Positions 32,440 to 41,100 of a DNA stretch of 64,000 bases are shown one piece after another (position 1 is the first letter of the stretch; every line of letters starts with the position of its first letter). This DNA is from Algiphilus sp. (GTDB lineage: Bacteria; Pseudomonadota; Gammaproteobacteria; Nevskiales; Nevskiaceae). The stretch spans positions 1-64,000 of the forward strand of contig NZ_JAGLEJ010000053.1 in assembly GCF_023145115.1 (NCBI RefSeq). The letters are read 5' to 3'. Under the pieces are notes generated by a model, which did not search any database, was not told where the DNA came from, and saw nothing but the letters and a program-made list of their open reading frames with translations. The translations under genes and the position numbers were made by a program.

Positions 32440-33438
32440 ATGAAGTTGCTCCGTGCCGCGCTCTGTCATTCGCTCCCCTCGGGCCCGCTGCCCGAGCGCA
32501 TTCCGCTGCTGCCCCTGCCCGATGGCAAGGGGCGCGTGCGAGGCGCTGACGGGCGCACCTGGACGCTGCCTCCCGCTGCCGAGCTGGTAGCGGCGTTCAA
32601 CCGCCCGCTGCCGCTGGACTTCAACCACAGCACCGAGCTGGCTGCCCCGAAGGGCGGCCCGTCGCCTGCTGCCGGTTGGATCACTGCGCTGGAGCCCGGC
32701 AGCGGCGGTGACGACGCCTACCTCTACGGCCGTGTCGAGTGGACGCCGGCCGGCGAAACGGCCGTCAACAATCGCGAGTACCGCTTCTTCTCTCCGGTGT
32801 TCCTGCACTCCAAGGGCGCCGAGCAGCGCATTGCGCGCATCACCTCAGCGGCGCTGCACAACCAGCCCAACTTCGACCTGGCGCTGAACAGCGCTTTCGC
32901 ATCCGCAGACGACGAGGACGTTCCCATGAAGAAGATTCTTGCCGCGCTTGGCCTCAAGGAGGACACCTCCGAGGACGACGCCGTCACCGCCATCAACGCC
33001 CTGCAGAGCGAAAAGCAGACGGCGCTGAACGCCGCCCAGGCCCAGCCGTCGCTCGACAAGTTCGTGCCGCGTGCTGACCACGATGCTGCGCTCGAGCGCG
33101 CCACCAACGCCGAGCAGGCGCTGGCGGACGAGCGCAAGAAGCAGACGGACGCGGAGATCGACGCCGAGATCGACGCCGCTCTGCAGGCCGGGAAGATCAC
33201 GCCGGCGACGAAGGATTACCACCGCGCTGCGTGCCAGCGCGAGGGCGGCCTGGCGGAGTTCCGCAAGTACGTGGAGTCCGCACCCACGGTCGCGGACGGC
33301 GGCGCCAAGCCGCCGCCGGATCCCGGCAAGTCCGGCGAGCTGACCGACGCCCAGCGCGCCCTCTGCGCGCAGATGGGGATCTCGGAGGAGGACTACCAGA
33401 AGTCCCTCGCCGCGGTCACCGGCACCGCGGCCGCCTGA
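32440..33438 (+). CDS. Mu gpI-like prohead protease/scaffold
   Basis: 332 residues. The N-terminal half is the Mu I-type protease (MKLLRAALCHSLPSG, RVRGADGRTWTLPPAAELVA, LPLDFNHSTELAAPKGGPSP, AAGWITALEPGSGGDDAYLY, GRVEWTPAGETAVNNREYRF). His63 and the SPVFL/RIARITSAALHN segment are family features. The C-terminal half is an acidic helical scaffold (DDAVTAINALQSEKQTALNA). It matures the procapsid by proteolysis. It opens the rightward late operon, cut off from its usual upstream neighbour gpG. Confidence 0.88.
   Translation: MKLLRAALCHSLPSGPLPERIPLLPLPDGKGRVRGADGRTWTLPPAAELVAAFNRPLPLDFNHSTELAAPKGGPSPAAGWITALEPGSGGDDAYLYGRVEWTPAGETAVNNREYRFFSPVFLHSKGAEQRIARITSAALHNQPNFDLALNSAFASADDEDVPMKKILAALGLKEDTSEDDAVTAINALQSEKQTALNAAQAQPSLDKFVPRADHDAALERATNAEQALADERKKQTDAEIDAEIDAALQAGKITPATKDYHRAACQREGGLAEFRKYVESAPTVADGGAKPPPDPGKSGELTDAQRALCAQMGISEEDYQKSLAAVTGTAAA
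32926..33438 (+). CDS. Nested scaffold protein (Mu gpZ-like)
   Basis: An internal ATG inside the gpI frame (MKKILAALGLKEDTSEDDAV) is preceded by GAGGA at a seven-base spacing. It would produce just the 170-residue scaffold part, as Mu makes gpZ from within gene I. The scaffold guides gpT assembly and is then removed. Evidence is the ribosome-binding site and the domain boundary; no direct proof. Confidence 0.6.
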   Translation: MKKILAALGLKEDTSEDDAVTAINALQSEKQTALNAAQAQPSLDKFVPRADHDAALERATNAEQALADERKKQTDAEIDAEIDAALQAGKITPATKDYHRAACQREGGLAEFRKYVESAPTVADGGAKPPPDPGKSGELTDAQRALCAQMGISEEDYQKSLAAVTGTAAA

Positions 33439-33475
33439 GCGGCGCGCGGACCACTGACACCAGCCAGGAGCTGAC

Positions 33476-33883
33476 ATGGCACTCACCACCGACCGCCACA
33501 CCACCCGCCGCGACGGCGCCGAGAACGTCGACCCCGTCGCCGCGGATACCACCATCTACGTCGGCGCCCTGGTGGTGCTCGATGCCAGCGGCAACGCCGA
33601 GCCCGGCAGTGCTGCCACCGGCCTGGTCGCGCGCGGCGTCGCCGCCGAGCCGGCCGACAACGCCGGCGGCCAGGCGGGCGACCTGAGCGTGCGCACCCGC
33701 AAGGGGGTGTTCCGCTTCGGCAACTCCGCCGGCGGCGACGAGATCACCCGGGCCGAGATCGGCGACACCGCCTACATCGTCGACGACGAAACCGTCGCCA
33801 AAACCGACGACACCGGCTCGCGCTCCGCCGCGGGGACGATCGAGGACGTCGACGACATCGGCGTCTGGGTGCGCTTCGACTAG
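33476..33883 (+). CDS. DUF2190-like head decoration protein
   Basis: 135 residues. TIYVGALVVLDASGNAEPGS, AATGLVARGVAAEPADNAGG and LSVRTRKGVFRFGNSAGGDE, then IGDTAYIVDDETVAKTDDTG give a small beta-barrel, the fold of capsid decoration (gpD-like) proteins. It lies between scaffold and major head genes, where cement proteins are usually found. Confidence 0.7.
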   Translation: MALTTDRHTTRRDGAENVDPVAADTTIYVGALVVLDASGNAEPGSAATGLVARGVAAEPADNAGGQAGDLSVRTRKGVFRFGNSAGGDEITRAEIGDTAYIVDDETVAKTDDTGSRSAAGTIEDVDDIGVWVRFD

Positions 33884-33933
33884 CGCTGCCCCCGAAACCG
33901 CCCGAGCCCGACCCTTACGCCCGAGGACCCGAC

Positions 33934-34830
33934 ATGATCCTGAACGCCCAGAACCTCCGAAACCTCTTCGTCGCCTACGACGCCGCCTTCCAGCTCGGCT
34001 TCCGCGAAGCGCCCACCGACTGGAACAAGATCGCCACCGAGGTCCCCAGCGTCACGGCCGAGAACCACTATGCCTGGCTCGGCCAGATGCCGGGCCTGCG
34101 CGAGTGGATCGGCGACCGCCAGATCAAGCAGATGGCGTCCCACGACTACCGCGTCAAGAACAAGAAGTTCGAGTCCACCGTGGGGGTCGGGCGGGACCCG
34201 ATCGAGGACGACACCTACGGCGTCTACAAGCCGTTGATGCAGGAGATGGGCTACGGCGCCGCCACCCATCCGGATGAGCTGGTCTTCACGTTGCTCAAGA
34301 ACGGCGAGACCGAGCTGTGCTACGACGGCCAGCCCTACTTCGACGCCGACCACCCGGTGGGCCGCGAGGGCGAAGGTGGCGTGGTCAGCGTCAGCAATCA
34401 CGGCGGCGGCTCCGGCTCGCCCTGGTACCTGCTGAACACCCGGCGCGCGCTCAAGCCGCTGCTGTTCCAGAAGCGCCGCAACTACGACTTCCGCTCGCTG
34501 AATCGGCTCGACGACGACCACGTTTTCCGCACCGACGAGTTCGTCTTCGGCGTCGATGCGCGCGTGAACGCGGGCTTCGGCTTCTGGCAGATGGCCTACC
34601 TGAGCAAGCAGACGCTGAACTCCGCCAATTTCAACGCGGCCTTCGCTGCCATGCAGAGCTTCAAGTCCGACGAGGGCCGCCCGCTCAACTCGACGCCCAG
34701 CCTGCTGGTCTGCGGCCCGACCCTCCGTGATGCGGCGCTGGAGACGGTCAAGGCCGAGCGCAACGCCGCCGGCGCCACCAACGTCAACCGCAACGCCGTG
34801 GACGTGCTCGTCACGCCCTGGCTCGCCTGA
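33934..34830 (+). CDS. Major head subunit (Mu gpT)
   Basis: 298 residues of the Mu gpT family: MILNAQNLRNLFVAYDAAFQ at the start, WLGQMPGLREWIGDRQIKQM, DYRVKNKKFESTVGVGRDPI, and near the end STPSLLVCGPTLRDAALETV and NRNAVDVLVTPWLA. It forms the icosahedral capsid (HK97 fold expected). The position after scaffold and decoration genes is standard. Confidence 0.93.
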   Translation: MILNAQNLRNLFVAYDAAFQLGFREAPTDWNKIATEVPSVTAENHYAWLGQMPGLREWIGDRQIKQMASHDYRVKNKKFESTVGVGRDPIEDDTYGVYKPLMQEMGYGAATHPDELVFTLLKNGETELCYDGQPYFDADHPVGREGEGGVVSVSNHGGGSGSPWYLLNTRRALKPLLFQKRRNYDFRSLNRLDDDHVFRTDEFVFGVDARVNAGFGFWQMAYLSKQTLNSANFNAAFAAMQSFKSDEGRPLNSTPSLLVCGPTLRDAALETVKAERNAAGATNVNRNAVDVLVTPWLA

Positions 34831-34926
34831 TCCCATGCCGAGCGCTGCGAGCAGGGAACGCCGCCGTTCACCCAGGCGTGACCACCGGGGAGAGTCCCGG
34901 ACCCATTCCACTCAGCGAGCTGACAC

Positions 34927-35190
34927 ATGGCCACCATCTACCGCATCACCGCCCACCGCGACGGCCACCGCCGCGCCGGCATGGCGCACAGCACCAAGCC
35001 GGTGGACCACCCGGCGGACCGCTTCACCAAGGCGCAGCTCGAGCAGCTGCGCGCGGATCCGCGTCTGGTCGTCCAGGAGGTTGAGGTCAAGGACGACGGC
35101 GGCGACGGCTCGGACAGTGGCGAAGGCGGCGCGGCCGCGAAGAAGGCCGCCGCCAAGAAGGCCGCGACCAAGCAGGCTGGCGACAAGTAG
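34927..35190 (+). CDS. HI1506-like head-tail region protein (Mu gp35-like)
   Basis: 87 residues. MATIYRITAHRDGHRRAGMA, HSTKPVDHPADRFTKAQLEQ and LRADPRLVVQEVEV form the short domain seen in FluMu HI1506-type proteins, which follow the major head gene in Mu-like phages. The tail is low complexity with repeated Ala-Ala-Lys-Lys units. A 96-bp gap separates it from gpT. Confidence 0.7.
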   Translation: MATIYRITAHRDGHRRAGMAHSTKPVDHPADRFTKAQLEQLRADPRLVVQEVEVKDDGGDGSDSGEGGAAAKKAAAKKAATKQAGDK

Positions 35191-35203
35191 GGCCTGAGCC
35201 GCC

Positions 35204-35710
35204 GTGTACCTCACCCCTGCACAGCTCGCCGACGGCCAGGGCGCCCGGCTGGAGATCGCGCAGCTCTTCGAGCTCGACGTCGATCTCCTGGCCGCGACGC
35301 TGGCCGGCGACGACCGCAGCGCCTGGACGGCCGACGAGATCGCCGCCGCGGACGCGACGATTGTCACCATCGCGGCGGTCATCACGCGTGCGGACGGTGA
35401 GATCGACGCCCACCTGGCGCAGCGCGGCTACACGCTGCCGATGGATCCGGAGCAGTTCCCGGTGCTGGTGACCTGGTCGCGCGCGATTACGCGCTACCAC
35501 GTGCAGATCCAGCGCGACCGCACCAACGAGGACACCGGCCGCATCGAGCGCGACTACCGCGACGCCCTGCGCGCGCTGCGCCTGGTGGCGGACGGCAAGC
35601 TCTCGCTGGGCGCCGGGGATCCGCTCACCCCCGGCAGCACGGAGCCGTCGTCGGTGCAGTCCAGCAGCGCGCCGCGGCGCTTCAGCCGCGCCGCACTCCG
35701 GGGGCAGTGA
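35204..35710 (+). CDS. DUF1320 head-completion protein (Mu gp36)
   Basis: 168 residues from GTG. YLTPAQLADGQGARLEIAQL at the start and TWSRAITRYHVQIQRDRTNE, RDYRDALRALRLVADGKLSL later are the DUF1320 pattern. These proteins plug or extend the connector after packaging. It overlaps the start of the next gene. Confidence 0.85.
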   Translation: MYLTPAQLADGQGARLEIAQLFELDVDLLAATLAGDDRSAWTADEIAAADATIVTIAAVITRADGEIDAHLAQRGYTLPMDPEQFPVLVTWSRAITRYHVQIQRDRTNEDTGRIERDYRDALRALRLVADGKLSLGAGDPLTPGSTEPSSVQSSSAPRRFSRAALRGQ

Positions 35711-36144
35711 TGGCGCTGAGCTACCCGATGGCCGCTGTGATCGAGCGCCTGGAGCCGGTCGAGTCGATCGTGCTGCTGGGCGTGTCCGCCGACCTCAAGG
35801 CAGCGCTGGACGGCGCGCCCCGCACCGCCCCGGCGGTGTTCCTGCTGAGCGAAACCACCGGCGGCAACGTCGAGTTCACCGGGCCGCCCGTGCAGCAGGC
35901 CCGCACCACGGCCGTAAAGGCGGTGGTGTGGGTGAAGCACCACGGCCGGCCGGCCCAGGTGCGCCAGGAACTGGACGACGTGCTGGCCGATATCGACGCC
36001 CGCCTGGCGGGCTGGACCCCCGGCGACGCATTCGCCGAACTCGTCTTCGGTAGCTCACGTGACGAGTTCGCGCACGGCGCCTATTTGGTGGCCCAGGTGG
36101 TCTATCAGGCCGGCTGGACCTTCAGCGCGGAGTACCAGGCATGA
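35710..36144 (+). CDS. Tail terminator (Mu gp37 family)
   Basis: 144 residues, starting MALSYPMAAVIERLEPVESI, with VWVKHHGRPAQVRQELDDVL and HGAYLVAQVVYQAGWTF. This is the gp37/tail-terminator arrangement that caps the tail tube and joins it to the head. It begins at the stop of the DUF1320 gene. Confidence 0.78.
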   Translation: MALSYPMAAVIERLEPVESIVLLGVSADLKAALDGAPRTAPAVFLLSETTGGNVEFTGPPVQQARTTAVKAVVWVKHHGRPAQVRQELDDVLADIDARLAGWTPGDAFAELVFGSSRDEFAHGAYLVAQVVYQAGWTFSAEYQA

Positions 36145-36398
36145 AGACATTCCCGAGCCCCACGCGCCACGGCAACTGGCGCATACGCGAAGGCGAGCTG
36201 GTCGACGAGCCGGCTGCCGAGGCGGCTGCGGACATCGATTCCGATTTCGCGACGGCGCCGGCGGAATCCGATGCAATGGAGCGCGATGCAAGCGCTGCGC
36301 AGGAGGCCGAGTCCGCTGGCGACGTGCCCACATCCAAGACCCAACGCCGCCGCCGAAAGGCAGCTGCACAAGCAACCGATCCCGAGCCGACGGAGTAA
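36141..36398 (+). CDS. Small hypothetical tail-region protein
   Basis: 85 residues, MKTFPSPTRHGNWRIREGEL, then an acidic Ala-rich stretch and a basic end (TSKTQRRRRKAAAQATDPEP). Similar short proteins with an 'R..G.W....G.L' start occur in D3112/B3-like phages before the tail tube gene. It overlaps the terminator gene by four bases. The function is unknown. Confidence 0.55.
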   Translation: MKTFPSPTRHGNWRIREGELVDEPAAEAAADIDSDFATAPAESDAMERDASAAQEAESAGDVPTSKTQRRRRKAAAQATDPEPTE

Positions 36399-36404
36399 CC
36401 CGAC

Positions 36405-37385
36405 ATGGCCCAGCCCGCACTCACCAAGTTCACCCGCCGGTCGTTGGCGCTCGCCCTGCAGAGCGCGGAGGGCACGCCCGTCCCGCCGGACAACGGCACG
36501 GACGGCATCCGCCTCTACGACGGCAGCAGCGGTACCGAGTTCGACGAGTTCACCGAGAACCCGGACCGCCCGCACTTCACCGGCAACCCCTTCGCGGTGA
36601 CCAACGAGCGCGCCTTCATCCAGGGCAACTTCCGGCTCTATCCGCCGGAGACGCCCGGCGACTCCAGCGACGGCACGCCGGACTGCCACCGCCTGCTGCT
36701 GCCCGGCGGCATGACGCAGGTGCTGGACGATGTCGGCGGCACCACGCGCTACAACCCGGTCTCGTCCGGCATCGCGCTGTCGACGGCGTACTGGTGGCAC
36801 GCGGGTACGCATCTGCAGGTGGTGGATGCCCGCCACCAGATCAGCTCGCTGATCATGCAGATCGGCCAGCGCTACCAGGGCCAGGTGCGGGTCCAGGGCA
36901 GCTACACCGGCATGCTGGAGGAGAACCTCCCCAGCGTCACGCTGCCCGGCACGCTCGGTCCGGTCATCAACAGCGCCAACTCGAAGGCGGCGATCACCGT
37001 GCTGCCCGGCGGCTCGCCGCTGGCGGTCTGGGCGAAGAGCCTGTCCATCGACTTCGGCTCGGACCTCAAGACCAAGGAGTACACCGAGTACAAGACCAAC
37101 GCGATCGACGATCGCCTGGCGAGCTGGACCATGCGCATCGCCCGCACCGCCAAGGCCGACTTCGATCCGTGGGCCCTGCGCTCGGCAGGGACGATGATCC
37201 AGGCGTCGATGCGCGTGGTGGGTGCCGGCGACAAGTACTCCGAGCAGGGGATCCGGGGCCAGATCCGGGATATCACCCCCGTCGACATCGATGGCGACTA
37301 CGGCTGGGAGCTGTCCGGCCCGTGCGTGGCCTCGGACGCCGGCGGCGACGAGTTCTGGATCGAGTTCGGTACCGAGACGCCGTAA
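36405..37385 (+). CDS. Major tail tube protein
   Basis: 326 residues. KFTRRSLALALQSAEGTPVP at the start is the common opening of siphovirus tail tube proteins. YRVQGSYTGMLEENLP-like QVRVQGSYTGMLEENLPS, SIDFGSDLKTKEYTEYKTNA and DYGWELSGPCVASDAGGDEF follow, predicted mainly beta. It polymerises around the tape measure. It lies directly before the frameshifted chaperone genes, as in B3-like and lambda-like tails. Confidence 0.8.
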   Translation: MAQPALTKFTRRSLALALQSAEGTPVPPDNGTDGIRLYDGSSGTEFDEFTENPDRPHFTGNPFAVTNERAFIQGNFRLYPPETPGDSSDGTPDCHRLLLPGGMTQVLDDVGGTTRYNPVSSGIALSTAYWWHAGTHLQVVDARHQISSLIMQIGQRYQGQVRVQGSYTGMLEENLPSVTLPGTLGPVINSANSKAAITVLPGGSPLAVWAKSLSIDFGSDLKTKEYTEYKTNAIDDRLASWTMRIARTAKADFDPWALRSAGTMIQASMRVVGAGDKYSEQGIRGQIRDITPVDIDGDYGWELSGPCVASDAGGDEFWIEFGTETP

Positions 37386-37436
37386 GGCGCGTTCGAGCCG
37401 GCTTCCAACCTCATTTTTCGCAGCGGAGCAACCAGC

Positions 37437-37793
37437 ATGAGCGTGACGTTCAGCACCAAGCGGTCGGTCGACACCTTCCGCCGCAAGATCGACATCGAGA
37501 TCCCCGAGGCCGGCATCAGCGGCAGCCTCGAGGTCGACTACAAGGTCAAGTCCAAGCCCGAGATCGCGGATCTGCAGGAGCGCGGGCTGACCGACGAGGA
37601 GTACCTGCCGGAGATCGTCGCGGCGATCCACGGCCTCGGCGATCCCGAGACCGATGAGCCGCTCACCGGCCAGGCCGCGATCGACGAGGTGCTGCACGGC
37701 CGATTCTCGATGTGGCTGACCCCGCGGATCAGCCAGGAGTACTTCGCCGCCTACAACGAGACCCGCAAGGGAAACTCGCGGCGGCGGCGCTAG
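37437..37793 (+). CDS. Tail assembly chaperone (gpG-type, 0 frame)
   Basis: 118 residues. MSVTFSTKRSVDTFRRKIDI, EIPEAGISGSLEVDYKVKSK and LTDEEYLPEIVAAIHGLGDP resemble tail assembly chaperones that coat the tape measure before tube assembly. The last codons hold a slippery heptamer (see the frameshift entry), so most ribosomes end here and a fraction read on. Confidence 0.78.
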   Translation: MSVTFSTKRSVDTFRRKIDIEIPEAGISGSLEVDYKVKSKPEIADLQERGLTDEEYLPEIVAAIHGLGDPETDEPLTGQAAIDEVLHGRFSMWLTPRISQEYFAAYNETRKGNSRRRR

Positions 37794-38170
37794 CGCTCGC
37801 CGGAGTAGCGCCGCCGGAAACAGACGATGACGAGTCCGCGCCTGCTGACCAGCCGCAGCGTCGCGAGGTCAGCGGCGCGGACTTTCTTGTGCGTGAGGAA
37901 GCCGACGGCAGCGAGGCCGACGAGCCCGCGGAGATCCCGGTGTGGTGGACGCACTGGACGTCCGTCGAGGTGTTCGAGCGGTGCGAGCTGTCGGTCATCG
38001 GCGGCATGTCGGTGCACTACCAGGGCATCACGGCCACCGAGATCCGCAGCGCCTGCGAGCTGCTCCGGGTGCGGTGGTACGAGTGGCCGGACATCGTGGA
38101 CGACGTGCAGTTCATGGGCCGCACCGTCGCGCGGACGATCAACGCCAAGTCCGCTAACGCGGGGAGCTGA
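37437..38170 (+). CDS. Tail assembly chaperone fusion (gpG-T type, -1 frameshift)
   Basis: Predicted 244-residue product of a -1 shift at the GGGAAAC site: the first 113 residues of the chaperone, then LAAAALALAGVAPPETDDDE and VWWTHWTSVEVFERCELSVI, ending FMGRTVARTINAKSANAGS. The downstream frame has no good start of its own and is in the -1 frame, as in lambda G-T. The fused part should bind the tube protein and bring it to the tape measure. The tape measure gene starts four bases after its stop. Confidence 0.78.
37769..37775 (+). other. Programmed -1 ribosomal frameshift site
   Basis: The heptamer is GGGAAAC, read G GGA AAC in the zero frame, which is a canonical X XXY YYZ slippery sequence and nearly the lambda GGGAAAG. 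It lies 16 bases before the zero-frame stop (TAG, 37791-37793), at the required junction of the two tail chaperone frames. Confidence 0.85.
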
Positions 38171-38173
38171 GGC

Positions 38174-41100
38174 GTGACCACCCAGACCGTCACGCTGCGC
38201 CTGGTCGCCAACGGGGATCAGCTGGTCGGCGAGATCCGCGGCAGCCGCCAGGAGTTGGGCCGCTTCGGGCAAGAGGCCCAGCGCGCCGGCAGCTCGGCGA
38301 ACCGCAGCTTCGACCGCGCCAGCGACAGCGCGCGCCGGACGCACGATCAGCTGGGGGCGTTGCGCAATCAGATTGTCGGCGTGGTCGGCGCTTTCGCGGG
38401 CATTCAGGGTGTGCGCCAGATTGCCAGCCTGGCGGACACCTACACCCAGCTGCAGAACCGCATCCGCACGGTCACGGAGGGCCAGGAGCAGCTCGCCGAT
38501 GTCTCCGACAGGCTGCTCGGCATTGCCCAGCGCACACGGCAATCGTGGGTCGGCACCGCGGAGGTCTATGCGCGCACGGCGCTTTCTGCGGAGGAGCTGA
38601 ACGTCTCCCAGCAGGACCTGCTCAACTTCGCGGAGAGCCTGAACCAGGCGGCCGTGCTGAGCGGCGCCTCCGCGCAGGAAGCCGAAGCCGCGATGATCCA
38701 GCTATCGCAGGGCCTGGCGTCCGGCGAGCTGCGTGGCGAGGAGCTGCGTTCGGTGCTGGAGCAGCTGCCGGTGGTCGCCGACATCATCGCCAAGCAGATG
38801 AACGCGACTCGTGGCGACCTCCTGGAGTTCGGCGAGGCCGGCGAGATCAGCGCCAACATCGTGATCGAGGCGTTCCGCAACGCGCGCGAGGAGTTGAGCG
38901 AGCGCTTCGCCGAGACCCTGCCCACCATCGAGCAGGGTTGGATGCAGGTCTCCAACGCAGTCACGGAGTATGTCGGCCGCGTCGACCAGGCGACCGGGGT
39001 CTCCAGCGCCATTGCCGGCACGCTCGGGGACGTCGCAGAGTCGATCACGCAGCTCAGCGTAGACGTGCAGACGCTGCAGGCGATCATGAACACCGGCGAG
39101 GCAGCGTTTTTCGTGGCTCTGGCAGTCGGCGCCGGTCGCACGTCATCCGCGATGGCGGGTGTGGCCAAGCGCACGGCCGAGTCGATCGCGGCGACCGAGC
39201 AGCTCAACGCCCGCAATGCCGCCGGCGCGCAGCTGGCGTCATCGCTCGCTGCGGCGCGTGCGCGCGCGACCGCCGCGACCGTCGCGGATACCCGGGCCAC
39301 CCTCTCGGCAATCACGGCCGCTCGCGCGGAGACCGAGGCGCAGCTGCAGCGGGCGAATGCCTCAGTCCAGGCGGCGCAGGCCGCCATCCAGGCGTCGCGC
39401 GCAACGGGTACCGCGGCACAGACCTCCGGGATACTACGCCGCGCCGAACAGGAACTGACGGTGGCCCTGCGCGAGCGCCAGGCGGCAATGGCGCAGCTGG
39501 CTGCGCTCGGCCAGCAGCAGGCGCGGGTCAATGCCGCGCTGGCCTCGGCGACCACGGCGAATACCGCCGCGCAGGCGCGCGCGGCGACTGCCAGCACAGC
39601 GGCGGCTTCGGCGCTGCAGAGCGTCAGCCTCAGCGGTCGCGCGACGGCGCGCGGCATCAGCATTCTGCGCGGCGGTCTGGCGCTCCTGGGAGGACCGCTG
39701 GGCGCGGCCGTGACCGGGCTGACGCTGCTGTTCTTCTGGACACAGCGCAATCAGTCGATCGCCAACGACCTGGAGCCGACGGTTCGCACGGTGCGTGAGC
39801 TGGCAGATGAGGCGACGCGCCTTCGCGAGGGCGGCGGCCTGCTGTCCAACGAGCAGGCCGAGGCGATTGCACGCTCCCGCGAGGAAATCGAGCGCGCCGC
39901 GCAGGCGGTGGCCATCCTCACCGAGCAGCGCAACCAGGCTTTGAACGCTGGTCAGGACGATGTCGCCGGCGAACTCCTCGAGGAGATCAACGCGATCGTC
40001 GCAGGGATCAAGGATCGCTCCGACGCGATCCGGGATCTGCAGGACGCAATTCGCCCGCCAACCGATACGGTGACCGAGTCGGCCGAGGAGGCCTCCGACG
40101 AGGTCGCCAAGCTCATCGAGCGGCAGCGCACGCTCGTGCAGGCGCTGCGTGACGGTGCCGAGGCCCAGGAGGCCGAAACCCGGGCTCGGCTCGCGGCCAA
40201 GGGAGCGAGCGAACAACAGATCCAGACCTATCTGCGTCTCCAGTCGGAGGAGCAGCAGATCCGCAACCAGCAGGAGCAGGCCCGCCGCGCCGCCGAGGAG
40301 GTGCGCCAAGCGCTGGCGGACCTGCGTCAGGACAGCTTGACCGCGGCCCAGCAGGTAACGGCGGAGTTCGAGCAACGCATGGCGACACTGCAGGACCTGC
40401 TCGGCGAGAACCTGATCGATGATGCCGAGTTCAGGCAGCTTGCCGACAGCTTCCGCGAGCAGTTCTGGGATCAGATCCGCGAAGACGCCGACGAGGCCAC
40501 CGACGAGATCCGGCGCACGTTCGAGCGGCGATTCGGCGAGGACCTGTCCGACGCGCTGCTCGACTCGCTGCAGACCATCGAGCAGGTGCGCGAGGCGTTC
40601 GGGTCGATCGACGGGCCGTTCACGCAGTCGATCGACCGCATGCTGGCGGGCCTGCAGACGTTCAACGTGGCGGCCGAGCGCACCGGCGAGGCTCAGGTCC
40701 AGCTCTATGCATCGGGCACCGCGCAGATGCTCTCCGGCGTGCAGCAGCTGGCGTCACAGGGCTCCAGCGCGTACGAGCAGATCGGCATCGCGGTGCAGGC
40801 GCTGCAGAGCATTACGGCCATCCAGGCCATCCTCAACGCGGGCGCGACCGGTGACCCGTTCACCGCGGTCGCGCGCATGGCGACGATGGCGGGCATCGTC
40901 GCGTCGCTGGGGGTATCGGTGGCAGGCGCGTTCTCCGGCGGCGGCAGCGGCTACCAGCCCGGCGATATCACCGGCAGCACCGGCCGGGGCACGGTTTTCG
41001 GCGCGCCGGACACCGAGTCGGCCAGCATCGCGAACAGTGTGGATCTCACCGCTGAAGCGGCGCAGGAGCTGGTGGGTATCAACACGCGGATGCTGCGCAG

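Noticed and set aside
36105..37697. Long minus-strand frame opposite the tail tube gene
   Set aside because: Shadow of the tail genes; no start site, no domain, and it would break the rightward operon.
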